DNA of 64,000 nt from CALFML01 sp044222245 (GTDB taxonomy: Bacteria > Myxococcota_A > Polyangia > Palsa-1104 > JAEUJZ01): the NCBI GenBank assembly GCA_044222245.1, contig JBGANQ010000008.1:111747-175746 (forward strand). The letters are read 5' to 3'. Positions 52,533 through 61,900 of this stretch are shown here, in pieces; the stretch's first letter is position 1, and each line of letters starts with the position of its first letter. The position numbers and the translations under genes were made by a program. Below the pieces are notes generated by a model that was given only the letters and a program-made list of their open reading frames with translations, was not told the DNA's origin and searched no databases.

Positions 52533-53974
52533 GCGACCTCCCGGGGGCGCGCCGGGGCCTCGCGGGCCAGCGTGAGCTCGAAGCAGGTGCGCGCCGGCTC
52601 GCCGCGGCCGGGCTCGGCCTCGCGACGGATGTAGCTGACCTCGCCGCCGTGAGCGCGAGCGATGGCGCGCGAGATCGCCAGGCCCAGGCCGGTGCCGTCG
52701 GGCTTGGTGGTAAAGAACGGCTCGAACAGCTCGGCGCTGTTGGCGATGCCGGCGCCGCAGTCGCTGATGCCCACGCAGCAGGTGGTGTTGGTGAGCGTCA
52801 CCTCAGCGGTCACCACCGAGGCGGGCGGCGAGGCCTCGACTGCGTTGCGCAGCAGGTTGTCCACCGCTCGCGCCACCGACTCGCCATCTATGACCGCGGT
52901 GCCGTCGCCGTGGACGCTGAAGGTGACGCCGCGCAGCGCCGCCCACGGGCCGAGCGCCTCGGTGCGCGCCCGCAACAGCGCCCCAAGCGACATCGCTCCC
53001 CGCGGCCCCACCTGGCGGCCGGCGGCCATCAGCAGATCGGCGACCAGGCGGTCCAGGCGGGCGATCTCGGCCGAGGCGTGGCCGATCGCCAGCTCCGCCG
53101 CCGGCGGCAGCGTGCGGTCGACCGCCGCCAGATCCAGCCGCAGCTTGATCGAGGCCAGGGGGTTGCGCACCTCATGGGCGACGCCGGCGACCACCCGGCC
53201 CAGGGCGGCCAAGCGATCTTTCTGGCTGAGCTCCTGGTGAAGGCGCGCCTGCTCCTCGCGCGCCTGCACCAGTCGCTCGGCGAGCCGCCGGATGCCGTCG
53301 GCGACCTCGACCAGCTCGAGCACCCGCGGGCGCGGCACCGGGGTCGCCAGATCTTCGGCCAGCGCCAGCAGGCAGCGGTTGAGCGCCGCGGCGCTGCGGC
53401 GAAACGACACCACCGCCGAGATCGCCGTGGTCACCAATAGGGCGGTCGCCAGCGTCAGCAGCACGACGATCGCCATCCAGAAGCGCCAGTAGTGCGGCGG
53501 CGGCAGCAACAGGCCCGCCCAGGCGAGCTCGCCGGCAGCGGTCGGCTGCGCCCCCAGCACGAGCAGCCAGGAGTCCACCGGCGCTACATACATCGCGCGC
53601 GCCTGCTGCTCGCGGCTCTGCTGCAGGACCTGCGCCAGCGGCCGCGCCCACTCGGGCGGCAGATCTTCGTAGCGCGGGGTCGCCCCGGGCTGGACGTAAC
53701 CGCCGCGCATGCCGATCATGCTGCCGGCCGCCGGGGCGGACAGGGCCTGCAGGGCGCTGGCGCTGCCCTGGGAGCCGCCGCGGCCCGCCACCCGCAGGCG
53801 CTCGACCTGCTGGCTCACCGCGTCCAGGGCGCGCTCGCGGCGCTGATCGCGGGTGATGCTGAGCACCCGCACAAGCGCCGTCAGCGACAGCGCCGAGGTG
53901 ACGATGCCGATGGCCAGGACGGTGAGCAGGCGATAGCGGAAAAACCACATCAGCGAGATCCAGGGGGGAACCAT
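52529..53974 (-). CDS. Membrane sensor histidine kinase, partner of the NtrC-type regulator
   Basis: ATG 53974 gives 481 residues; ATG 53950 (eight codons on) is an alternative. Two membrane helices (about 10-35 and 165-190) enclose a periplasmic sensor of about 130 residues with no recognised fold. A HAMP-like linker, a coiled coil, HisKA with His267 in AHEVRNPL, and a HATPase domain (N-box RAVDNLLRNAVEAS, DCGAGI, GTGLGLAIS) follow. It probably senses a periplasmic signal linked to efflux substrates. The predicted sigma-54 start falls at about 53974, so the mRNA would be leaderless for the first ATG, or have a 24-base leader for the second. Confidence 0.93.
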
Positions 53975-53984
53975 GGCAAGCTAT

Positions 53985-54000
53985 TGCAACCTACATTCCA
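53985..54000 (-). promoter_or_regulatory. Candidate sigma-54 promoter for the kinase-regulator-TolC operon
   Basis: Read on the minus strand from 54000 to 53985, the sequence is TGGAATGTAGGTTGCA. It has the invariant GG and GC with exactly ten bases between them and a good TTGCA -12 element; the -24 element is less perfect. The expected start of transcription is at about 53974. The adjacent regulator is of the sigma-54-activating class, so this would allow autoregulation. Confidence 0.5.
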
Positions 54001-54122
54001 AGCCCTGGGACGGTCGCGCGGCTCGGCAGCCACGGCACTCACGGCGGCCATAGCTGTTCCAAAAGGCAACACATGTCTGAAAACAGAACACAGCGCCGCA
54101 ACTATAGATGCTCTGCCGCGCT

Positions 54123-54140
54123 CGGGAGCTTAAGTTCCCG
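54123..54140. promoter_or_regulatory. Palindrome, candidate enhancer (activator) site
   Basis: CGGGAGCTTAAGTTCCCG is an 18-bp inverted repeat, symmetrical at 16 of 18 positions around CTTAAG. Its centre is about 130 bases from the predicted rightward start (54262) and about 158 bases from the leftward start (53974). That is the usual range for an NtrC-type activator bound upstream of sigma-54 promoters. Confidence 0.5.
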
Positions 54141-54235
54141 CCTTGCCGCAGTCGCAGTGCGGCGCGAGCGGAGCCGGCCGTCCCGCCGCGTCGCGCCGCG
54201 CCCAGCGCCAGCTCGAGCGTCAGCGCCGCGGGGGC

Positions 54236-54251
54236 TGGCCCGCGCATTGCT
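54236..54251 (+). promoter_or_regulatory. Sigma-54 promoter for the efflux operon
   Basis: TGGCCCGCGCATTGCT matches the consensus TGGCACGrnnnTTGCw at nearly every fixed position, with GG and GC ten bases apart. The predicted transcription start is 54262, giving a 50-base leader to ATG 54312 and excluding the in-frame ATG at 54255 as start. This is the best promoter match I found in the window. Confidence 0.7.
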
Positions 54252-54311
54252 CTAATGAACCGGACAACTCAGGCAACCTACGATCTCGGCCGTCTTTCTG
54301 GAGTGCTGCGT

Positions 54312-55718
54312 ATGCGATTGCAAAGCTTGATGGGCAAGAGCCTGCTCTTGGGTCTTGTCGCTGCTCTAGGCTGCTCGAAGTCCCAGCCCGCCGCCACCAG
54401 CGCCGAGGCCGCGGCGGCCCGGCCGACCTCGGTGAGCGTCGCCGCAGCGGTGCGGCGCGACGTCCCCATCTACCTCGACGGGCTCGGCTCGGTGGTGGCG
54501 TGGAAGACCGTCACCGTGCGCGCCCAGGTCGACGGCCGGCTCGACAAGGTGCGCTTTCGCGAGGGGCAGCAGGTCCGCCGCGGCGAGGTCCTGGCCGAGA
54601 TCGACCCGCGGCCGTTCCTCGCCCAGCTGCACCAGGCCGAGGGGGCGCTGGCGCGCGACAGCGCGATGCTGCGCAACGGCCGCCTGAACCTTGAGCGCTA
54701 CACCAACCTGCGCAAGCAGGATCTCATCGCCCAGCAGCAAGCCGATGACCAGCAGGCCGCGGTCGACCAGCTGGCCGGCGCGGTGAGCGTCGATCAGGCG
54801 CAGATCGAAAACGCCAAGCTGCAGCTCAGCTACGCCCAGATCACCTCGCCGATCGACGGGGTCACCGGCGTCCGCCTGATTGATGAGGGAAACCTCGTCC
54901 ACTCAAACGATGCCGGCGGGCTGGTGGTGGTGACGCAGCTCGATCCGATCGCCGTCGTCTTCACCCTGCCCGAGGACGACCTGCCGCGCCTGCTGCCGCG
55001 CCAGAAGCAGGGCCCGGTGACCATCGAGGCCTATAACCGCGAAGGCGACATACACCTCGGCACCGGCGAGCTCTTGGTCATCGACAACCAGATCAACCAG
55101 TCGACCGCGACGGTGCGGCTCAAGGCGGCGTTCCCCAACCCGGAGCGCAAGCTGTGGCCCAATCAGTTTATCAAGGCGCGGCTGCTGCTCGATGTGCGCA
55201 AGGACGCGATCGTGATTCCGGCGGTGGCGGTGCAGCGCGGCCCCAAGGGGACCTTCGTCTATACGGTGAGCGCCGACCAGACCGCCGCCCAGCAGCCGGT
55301 CGAGCTGGCCGAGATCACCGGTCCCGAGGCGGTCATCACCAAGGGCCTGAGCGAAGGGGCGAGCGTGATCATCGAAGGCCAGAACCAGCTGCGCCCCGGC
55401 GCTCCGGTGGCGGTCACGCGCAGCGGTCGGCCGGGCGACAAGTCCGCGGCCGAGCGGCCCGCCGGCGGCAAGGGCGCTCCCGGCGGCAAGACCCACGGCG
55501 GCAGCGACGCCGCGGGCGGGCGCAGCCGCGGCGGCAGCGAGCCCTCGGCCGCCCAGGATGCGCGCGGAGACCACGCGGCGCCGGGGGCGCAGCCGCCGCG
55601 CGGCGGGGCCGCCCCAAGCGCCCCGGACTCCCACCACGGTCCCGAGCCGGTGGCCCCCAAGGACATAAGCGCCGGGGCCACCGGGCAGCGGGCGCCGGGC
55701 CCTGCGGGTCGGCCATGA
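54312..55718 (+). CDS. RND efflux membrane fusion lipoprotein (MdtA/AcrA-type)
   Basis: ATG 54312, eight bases after TGGAG, gives 468 residues with a lipoprotein signal ending LGC (about residue 20). The periplasmic adaptor pattern is complete: DVPIYLDGLGSVVAWKTVTVR, the lipoyl half-motif VDGRLDKVRFREGQQVRRGEVLAEIDP, an alpha-hairpin, the second lipoyl half AQITSPIDGVTGVRLIDEGN, and a beta-barrel plus membrane-proximal domain to about 370. The last 98 residues are an unusual Gly/Ala/Pro/His/Lys-rich tail. It bridges the RND permeases to the TolC-family channel. Its stop overlaps the permease start (ATGA). Confidence 0.94.
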   Translation: MRLQSLMGKSLLLGLVAALGCSKSQPAATSAEAAAARPTSVSVAAAVRRDVPIYLDGLGSVVAWKTVTVRAQVDGRLDKVRFREGQQVRRGEVLAEIDPRPFLAQLHQAEGALARDSAMLRNGRLNLERYTNLRKQDLIAQQQADDQQAAVDQLAGAVSVDQAQIENAKLQLSYAQITSPIDGVTGVRLIDEGNLVHSNDAGGLVVVTQLDPIAVVFTLPEDDLPRLLPRQKQGPVTIEAYNREGDIHLGTGELLVIDNQINQSTATVRLKAAFPNPERKLWPNQFIKARLLLDVRKDAIVIPAVAVQRGPKGTFVYTVSADQTAAQQPVELAEITGPEAVITKGLSEGASVIIEGQNQLRPGAPVAVTRSGRPGDKSAAERPAGGKGAPGGKTHGGSDAAGGRSRGGSEPSAAQDARGDHAAPGAQPPRGGAAPSAPDSHHGPEPVAPKDISAGATGQRAPGPAGRP

Positions 55719-58700
55719 GCATCTCCGAGCCGTTCATCCGGCGGCCGGTGGCGACCACCCTGCTGATGGTCGGCCTGCTGCTCACCGGCCTTGTCGGCTA
55801 CCGGGCGCTGCCGGTGTCCGCCCTGCCGCAGGTCGACTATCCGACGATCGTCGTCGCGACCAACCTGCCGGGGGCGAGCGCCGAGACCATGGCGTCGGCG
55901 GTGACCACGCCGCTGGAGCGCCAGCTCGGGCAGATGCCCTCGGTCAGTCAGATGACCTCGGTGTCGAGCTTTGCCACCTCGCAGATCACCATCCAGTTCA
56001 ACCTCGACCGCGACATCGACGCCGCCGAGCAGGACGTGCAGGCGGCGATCAACGCCGCCTCGAACCTTTTGCCGCGCACCCTGCCCTCGCCACCGACCTA
56101 CAGCAAGAGCAACCCCGCCGACACGCCGGTGCTGACCCTCGCGGTGAGCGGCGACAACGTGCCGCTGCGCCAGGTCAACGACTTCGCCGACTCGGTGCTG
56201 GCGCAGAAGATCTCGCAGATCGCCGGCGTGGGCCTGGTCACCCTCAACGGCGGCCAGAAGCCGGCGGTGCGGGTGCAGGTCGATCCGGCGGCGCTCGCCG
56301 GCGCCGGCCTGAGCCTGGAGGACGTGCGCCAGGTGCTGGTGCAGGCCAACGTCAACCAGCCCAAGGGCAGCATCGACGGCCCGCGGCAGAACTACGCGCT
56401 TTCGACCAATGACCAGCTGGAGAAAGCGGCGGCGTACAAGCCGCTCATCATCGCCTACAGAAACGGCGCCGCGATTCGCCTGGGCGAGGTCGCCCAGATC
56501 ATCGACGGGGTCGAGAACACCCAGCTCGCCGGCTGGGCCGACCAGAAGCGAGCGGTGATCCTCAACGTGCAGCGCCAGCCGGGCGCCAACGTCATCCAGG
56601 TCGCCGAGCGGGTCAAGGCGCTGCTGCCGCAGCTGCGCGCCTCGCTGCCGGGCGGCGTCGTGGTGTCGATCTTGAGCGACCGCACCGAGACGGTGCGCGC
56701 CTCGGTGGAGGACGTCGAGTTCACGCTGCTTCTCACCATCGGCCTGGTGGTCGGCGTCATCTACGTGTTCCTGCGCAGCCTGCGGGCGACCTTGATCCCG
56801 GGGGTGGTGGTGCCGCTGTCGATCATCGGCACCTTCGGCGTCATGTACCTTTTGCGCTACAGCCTGAACAACCTGTCGCTGATGGCGCTGACCATCTCGA
56901 CCGGCTTTGTCGTCGATGACGCGATTGTGATGATCGAGAACATCTCGCGCTACATCGAAGAGGGGGAGCGGCCGCTCGCCGCCGCGCTCAAGGGGGCGCG
57001 GCAGATCGGCTTTACCATCGTGTCGCTGACGGTGTCGCTCATCGCGGTGCTGATCCCGCTGCTCCTTATGCCGGGCGTCATCGGCCGCCTGTTTCGCGAG
57101 TTCGCGGTCACCCTGAGCATCGCCATCTTCGTCTCGGCCCTTCTGTCGCTGAGCCTGACCGCGACGATGTGCGCGCACCTGCTAAAGCCGCACAAGGCAG
57201 CCAGGCAGAACTGGCTGCTGCGGCTCTTCGAGGGCGGCTTCAACGGCCTGCTCCACCTGTACGAGCGCAGCCTGAAGTTTGTCCTGCGCCACCAGTTTCT
57301 GACCCTCATGTCGCTGCTGGCGACGATGGCGCTCACCGGGGCGCTGGCGCTGATCATTCCCAAGGGGTTCTTCCCGCTGCAGGACACGGGCCTCTTACTC
57401 GGGGTGTCCGAGGTGGCGCCCGATGCCTCGTTTGACCGCCTGATGCAAGGGCAGCGGGCGCTGGCCGACGTGCTGCTGCGCGATCCCGACATCGCCTCTG
57501 TGGCCTCGTTCATCGGCGCCGATGGGACCAACCTCACGCCGAGTAGCGGCCGGTTCTCGATCACCCTCAAGCCGCACGGCCAGCGCCACGCCGACGCGGC
57601 CGAGATCATCGCCCGCTTGCAGCCGCAGCTGGAGCAGGTGGCGGGAATCCGGCTGTACCTGCAGGCGGTGCAGGATCTGCAGATCGACAGCCGGATCAGC
57701 CGCACCCAGTTCCAGTACACCCTGGAAGACGCGGACGCCGACGAGCTGCGGCGGGTAGCGCCGCAGGTGCTGGAGCGGCTGCGCGCCCTGCCCGAGCTGC
57801 GCGATGTCACCAGCGACCTGCAGGAGGGCGGCATCCAGCTCGAGCTGACCGTGGACCGCGACACCGCGGCGCGGCTCGGGGTGTCGCTGCAGGCGGTCGA
57901 TGACACCTTGTATGACGCCTTCGGCCAGCGCCAGGTGACGACGATCTTCACCCAGCAGAACCAGTACCGGGTGATCCTCGAGGTAAACCCGGCGCTGCAA
58001 AAAGATGCGAGCGCGCTGCGCCAGATCTACGTCCGCGCCCAGAACGGGACCTCGGTGCCGCTGGCGACGCTGGTCCACCCGAGCCAGAGCGCCACCGCGC
58101 TGTCGGTCAACCACCAGGGGCAGTTTACTGCCGTGACGATCTCGTTCAACGCCGCGCCCGGGGTGTCGCTCGGGCAGGCGGTGGACGCCATCGGGCCGAG
58201 CGAGCGCGAGCTGCCGCCGTCGATCCGCGCCGGCTTTGCCGGCACCGCGCAGGCGTTCGGGGAGTCGCTCAAGAGCGAGCCGCTGCTCATCCTGGCGGCG
58301 CTGGTCACGGTGTACATCGTGCTCGGCGTGCTCTACGAGAGCTACATCCACCCGATCACGATCTTATCGACGCTGCCGTCGGCGGGCGTGGGAGCGCTGC
58401 TGGCGCTGTTCCTGTGCCGGTCGGAGTTTAGCGTGATCGCGCTTATCGGCATCATCCTGCTCATCGGCATCGTCAAGAAGAACGCGATCATGATGATCGA
58501 CTTCGCCCTGGAGGAAGAGCGCGGCCAGGGCCAGAGTCCCCAAGAGGCGATCTATCAGGCGTGCCTTATGCGCTTTCGGCCGATCATCATGACGACGATG
58601 GCGGCGCTGCTCGGCGGCCTGCCGCTGGCGCTGGGCAGCGGCGTCGGCGCCGAGCTGCGGCGGCCGCTCGGCATCTCGATCGTCGGCGGGCTGATTCTGT

Positions 58701-58963
58701 CGCAGCTGCTGACGCTTTACACCACGCCCGTGGTCTACCTGTACATGGACCGCCTGGGCGCGCTGATCGGCGGACGGAAGAAGAAGCGGACGCCGAAAAA
58801 GACGCCGGGCGCGGACAGCAGCGACAGCCCAGAGAGCAGCGACAGCCCAGAGAGCAGCGACAGTTCCGAGAGCGACGAGAGCTCGGACAGCAGCGAAAGC
58901 TCGGACAGCAGCGAAAGCTCGGCGGCGTCTTCCCGCGGTCGCAAGTCGGGAGCGCGGTCATGA
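55715..58963 (+). CDS. RND efflux permease 1 (MdtB-type) with acidic Ser-rich C-terminal tail
   Basis: ATG 55715 overlaps the adaptor stop by 4 bases; the protein has 1082 residues. The start SISEPFIRRPVATTLLM is the hallmark of HAE1-family drug/proton antiporters. It has 12 helices, two large periplasmic loops, and the proton-relay pair Asp401-Asp402 in GFVVDDAIVMIENI. IVKKNAIMMIDFA lies in the second half. After the last helix a basic stretch (RKKKRTPKK) leads into about 40 residues of a repeated Ser/Asp/Glu hexapeptide (SSDSPE/SSDSSE), which is not part of the family. With the second permease it probably forms a mixed MdtBC-like trimer. The stop overlaps the next start (ATGA). Confidence 0.95.
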   Translation: MSISEPFIRRPVATTLLMVGLLLTGLVGYRALPVSALPQVDYPTIVVATNLPGASAETMASAVTTPLERQLGQMPSVSQMTSVSSFATSQITIQFNLDRDIDAAEQDVQAAINAASNLLPRTLPSPPTYSKSNPADTPVLTLAVSGDNVPLRQVNDFADSVLAQKISQIAGVGLVTLNGGQKPAVRVQVDPAALAGAGLSLEDVRQVLVQANVNQPKGSIDGPRQNYALSTNDQLEKAAAYKPLIIAYRNGAAIRLGEVAQIIDGVENTQLAGWADQKRAVILNVQRQPGANVIQVAERVKALLPQLRASLPGGVVVSILSDRTETVRASVEDVEFTLLLTIGLVVGVIYVFLRSLRATLIPGVVVPLSIIGTFGVMYLLRYSLNNLSLMALTISTGFVVDDAIVMIENISRYIEEGERPLAAALKGARQIGFTIVSLTVSLIAVLIPLLLMPGVIGRLFREFAVTLSIAIFVSALLSLSLTATMCAHLLKPHKAARQNWLLRLFEGGFNGLLHLYERSLKFVLRHQFLTLMSLLATMALTGALALIIPKGFFPLQDTGLLLGVSEVAPDASFDRLMQGQRALADVLLRDPDIASVASFIGADGTNLTPSSGRFSITLKPHGQRHADAAEIIARLQPQLEQVAGIRLYLQAVQDLQIDSRISRTQFQYTLEDADADELRRVAPQVLERLRALPELRDVTSDLQEGGIQLELTVDRDTAARLGVSLQAVDDTLYDAFGQRQVTTIFTQQNQYRVILEVNPALQKDASALRQIYVRAQNGTSVPLATLVHPSQSATALSVNHQGQFTAVTISFNAAPGVSLGQAVDAIGPSERELPPSIRAGFAGTAQAFGESLKSEPLLILAALVTVYIVLGVLYESYIHPITILSTLPSAGVGALLALFLCRSEFSVIALIGIILLIGIVKKNAIMMIDFALEEERGQGQSPQEAIYQACLMRFRPIIMTTMAALLGGLPLALGSGVGAELRRPLGISIVGGLILSQLLTLYTTPVVYLYMDRLGALIGGRKKKRTPKKTPGADSSDSPESSDSPESSDSSESDESSDSSESSDSSESSAASSRGRKSGARS
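58817..58915. repeat. 18-bp tandem repeats encoding the acidic tail of RND permease 1
   Basis: Three 18-bp units (58817-58834, 58835-58852, 58853-58870; the first two identical), a 9-bp half unit (58871-58879), and two identical 18-bp units (58880-58897, 58898-58915) form an in-frame array. Each unit encodes SSDSPE or SSDSSE. Confidence 0.92.
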
Positions 58964-61900
58964 ACGTCTCGGAGCCGTTTATCCGCCGGCCGGTCGCTAC
59001 CTCGCTGCTCGCGGCGGCGATCCTCCTGTCGGGCATGGTGGCCTATACCCAGCTGCCGGTGGCGCCGCTGCCGCGCGTCGACTTTCCCACCATCTCGGTC
59101 AGCGCTGGTCTGCCCGGGGCCAGCCCCGAGACCATGGCCTCGGCGGTGGCGGCCCCGCTGGAGCGGCGCCTGGGGCGCATCGCCGGGGTCACTGAGATCA
59201 CCTCGCAGAGCTCGCTGGGCGCAACCTCGCTGACCCTGCAGTTTGCGCTGGAGCGCGATGTCGAGGCGGCGGCCCGCGATGTGCAGGCGGCGATCAACGC
59301 GGCCACCGGCGACCTGCCGCCAAACCTCCCCACCCGGCCGCGCTACCAGAAGGTAAACCCCGCCGATGCGCCGGTGCTCATCTTATCGCTGACCTCCGAG
59401 ACCCTGCCGCTGGCTCAAGTGTATGACGCCGCCACCAGCGTGCTGGCGCAGAAGATAAGCCAGGTCAACGGCGTCGGTCAGGTGTTCGTCGGCGGCGGTC
59501 AGCAGCCGGCGGTGCGGGTGCAGGCGGACCCGGAGGCGCTGGTCGGCGTCGGTCTTGGACTTGCTGATGTGCGAGCTGCGGTGGCAGCGGCGACCGTGAA
59601 CCAGCCCAAGGGCTCGCTCGGCGGCGGCGGCAAGTCGGTGATCTTGTCGACCAACGATCAGCTGACGCGGGCCGATGACTACCGGCCGCTCATCATCTCG
59701 TACAAAAACGGCGCGGCGGTGCGGCTCGGCGATGTCGCGCAGGTCATCGACAGCGTGGAGAACACCCGCAACGCCGCGTGGTCGGGCAGCGGCCGCGCGG
59801 TGCTGATCATCATCCGCCGCCAGCCGGGCGCCAACATCATCGAGGTGATCGAGCGCGTCAAGGCGCTGTTGCCAAACCTTTCGCACGCGATCTCGCCCGC
59901 GGTCAAGGTGGTGGTGGCGGCGGACCGCAGTCAGACCATCCGCGCCTCGGTGGCCGACGTCGAGCTGACGCTGCTTTTGTCGGTGTTCCTGGTCGTCCTG
60001 GTGGTGTTCCTGTTTCTCCGCAGCGGCCGCGCAACGACGATCCCGATGGTCGCGGTGCCGCTGTCGGTCATCGGCACCTTCGGCGTCATGTACCTTCTGG
60101 ACTACAGCTTGAACAACCTGTCGCTGATGGCGCTGACCATCTCGACCGGCTTTGTCGTCGATGACGCGATCGTCGTGACCGAGAACGTGGCGCGCTACAT
60201 CGAGCAAGGCAAAAAGCCGCTGCAAGCGGCGCTGATCGGCGCCCGGCAGATCGGCTTTACCATCCTGTCGATCACGGTCTCGCTGCTGGCGGTGTTCATT
60301 CCCATCCTGCTTATGGAAGGAATCGTCGGCCGCCTGTTCCGCGAGTTCGCGGTGACGCTGAGCGTGGCGGTCGCGTTCTCGGGCGTGGTGTCGATGACGC
60401 TGACGCCGATGATGTGCGCGGTCCTTTTGCGCGAGCGCAGCGGGCCGGGCAAGCGCAAGCGGCAGGGCGCGCTGGCGCGCTTTCTCACCGGCGCCGCCGA
60501 TGGGCTGCTCGCCGGCTACGCGCGCGGGCTGCGCTGGGTGCTGCGCCACCAGCTGCTGATGCTGCTGGTGACGGTCGGCACGGTGGCGCTGAGCGTCTGT
60601 CTGTACATCTTCATTCCCAAGGGCCTGTTCCCGCAGCAGGACACCGGCATGCTGATCGGCATCTCGGACGCGCCGCAGGACATCTCGTTCCCGGCGATGC
60701 GCGACCGCCAGCAGCGCGTCAACGATGTAGTGCTGGCCGATCCCGATGTCGCCCACATGGTCTCGTTCATCGGCGGCATGGGCGGCTCGGCGGGCAACAC
60801 CGGCTCGGCGTTCATCGATCTCAAGCCGCGCTCGCAGCGCAGCTCGAGCGCCGACGAGGTCATAAACCGGCTGCGCCCCAAGCTGGCGCGCGTGGAAGGC
60901 ATCCGCCTGTTCCTGCAGGCGCGTCAGGATGTAAACATCGGCGGCCGCTTCACCCGCACCCAGTACCAGTACACGGTGCAGGCGGTCGACCTGACCGAGC
61001 TTAATACCTGGGCGCCGCGGCTGTTCGAGAAGCTGCGCGGGCTGCCGCAGCTGCGCGACGTGGCGACCGATCAGCAGACGACCGGGCTGCAGCTGCAGCT
61101 GCAGATCGATCGCGACACCGCGGGGCGCCTGGGCATCCAGCCGCAGGCGATCGATGATGTACTTTACGACGCGTTCGGGCAGCGGCAGATCGCGACCTGG
61201 TACACCCAGCTCAACCAGTACCGCGTCGTGCTGGAGGTCCCGCCCGCGCTGCAGCGCGGACCCGACGCCCTGTCGCACCTGTATGTCCGCTCGCAGGACG
61301 GCGGGATGGTGCCGCTGTCGGCGATGGTCAAGGTGACCACCGTGCGCACCTCGCTATCGGTGAACCACCAGGGGCAGTTCCCAGCGGTGACGCTGTCGTT
61401 TAACACCGCCCCCGCGGTCTCGCTCGGGCAGGCGGTGGACGCCATCCACCGCGCCGAGCTCGAGCTCGGGCTGCCGCCGTCGATCCGCGCCGACTTCCAG
61501 GGCACGGCGCAGGCGTTCAAGGCCTCGCTGGAGAGCGAGCCGCTGCTCATCCTGGCGGCGCTCTTGACCGTGTACATCGTGCTCGGGATTCTGTACGAGA
61601 GCTACATTCACCCGATTACGATCCTGTCGACCCTGCCCTCGGCGGGCGTGGGGGCGCTGCTGGCGCTGCTCGCCTGCCGCACCGACTTTAGCATCATTGC
61701 CCTTATCGGCATCATCCTGCTTATCGGCATCGTCAAAAAGAACGCCATCATGATGATCGACTTCGCGCTGGAGGAAGAGCGCGAAAAGGGAATCGGTCCC
61801 AAGGAGGCGATCTACAACGCGGCGCTGCTGCGCTTCCGGCCGATCATGATGACGACCATGGCGGCGCTGCTCGGCGGTCTGCCGCTGGCGCTCGGGCGCG

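Noticed and set aside
55259..57178. Long open frame (639 codons) on the minus strand
   Set aside because: Antisense to the adaptor and permease genes; low-complexity shadow sequence.
58735..58944. Leu/Ser repeat small protein on the minus strand
   Set aside because: It only reflects the 18-bp repeats coding the acidic tail on the plus strand; no ribosome site.
59383..61278. Long open frame (631 codons) on the minus strand
   Set aside because: Antisense to permease 2; no signature.
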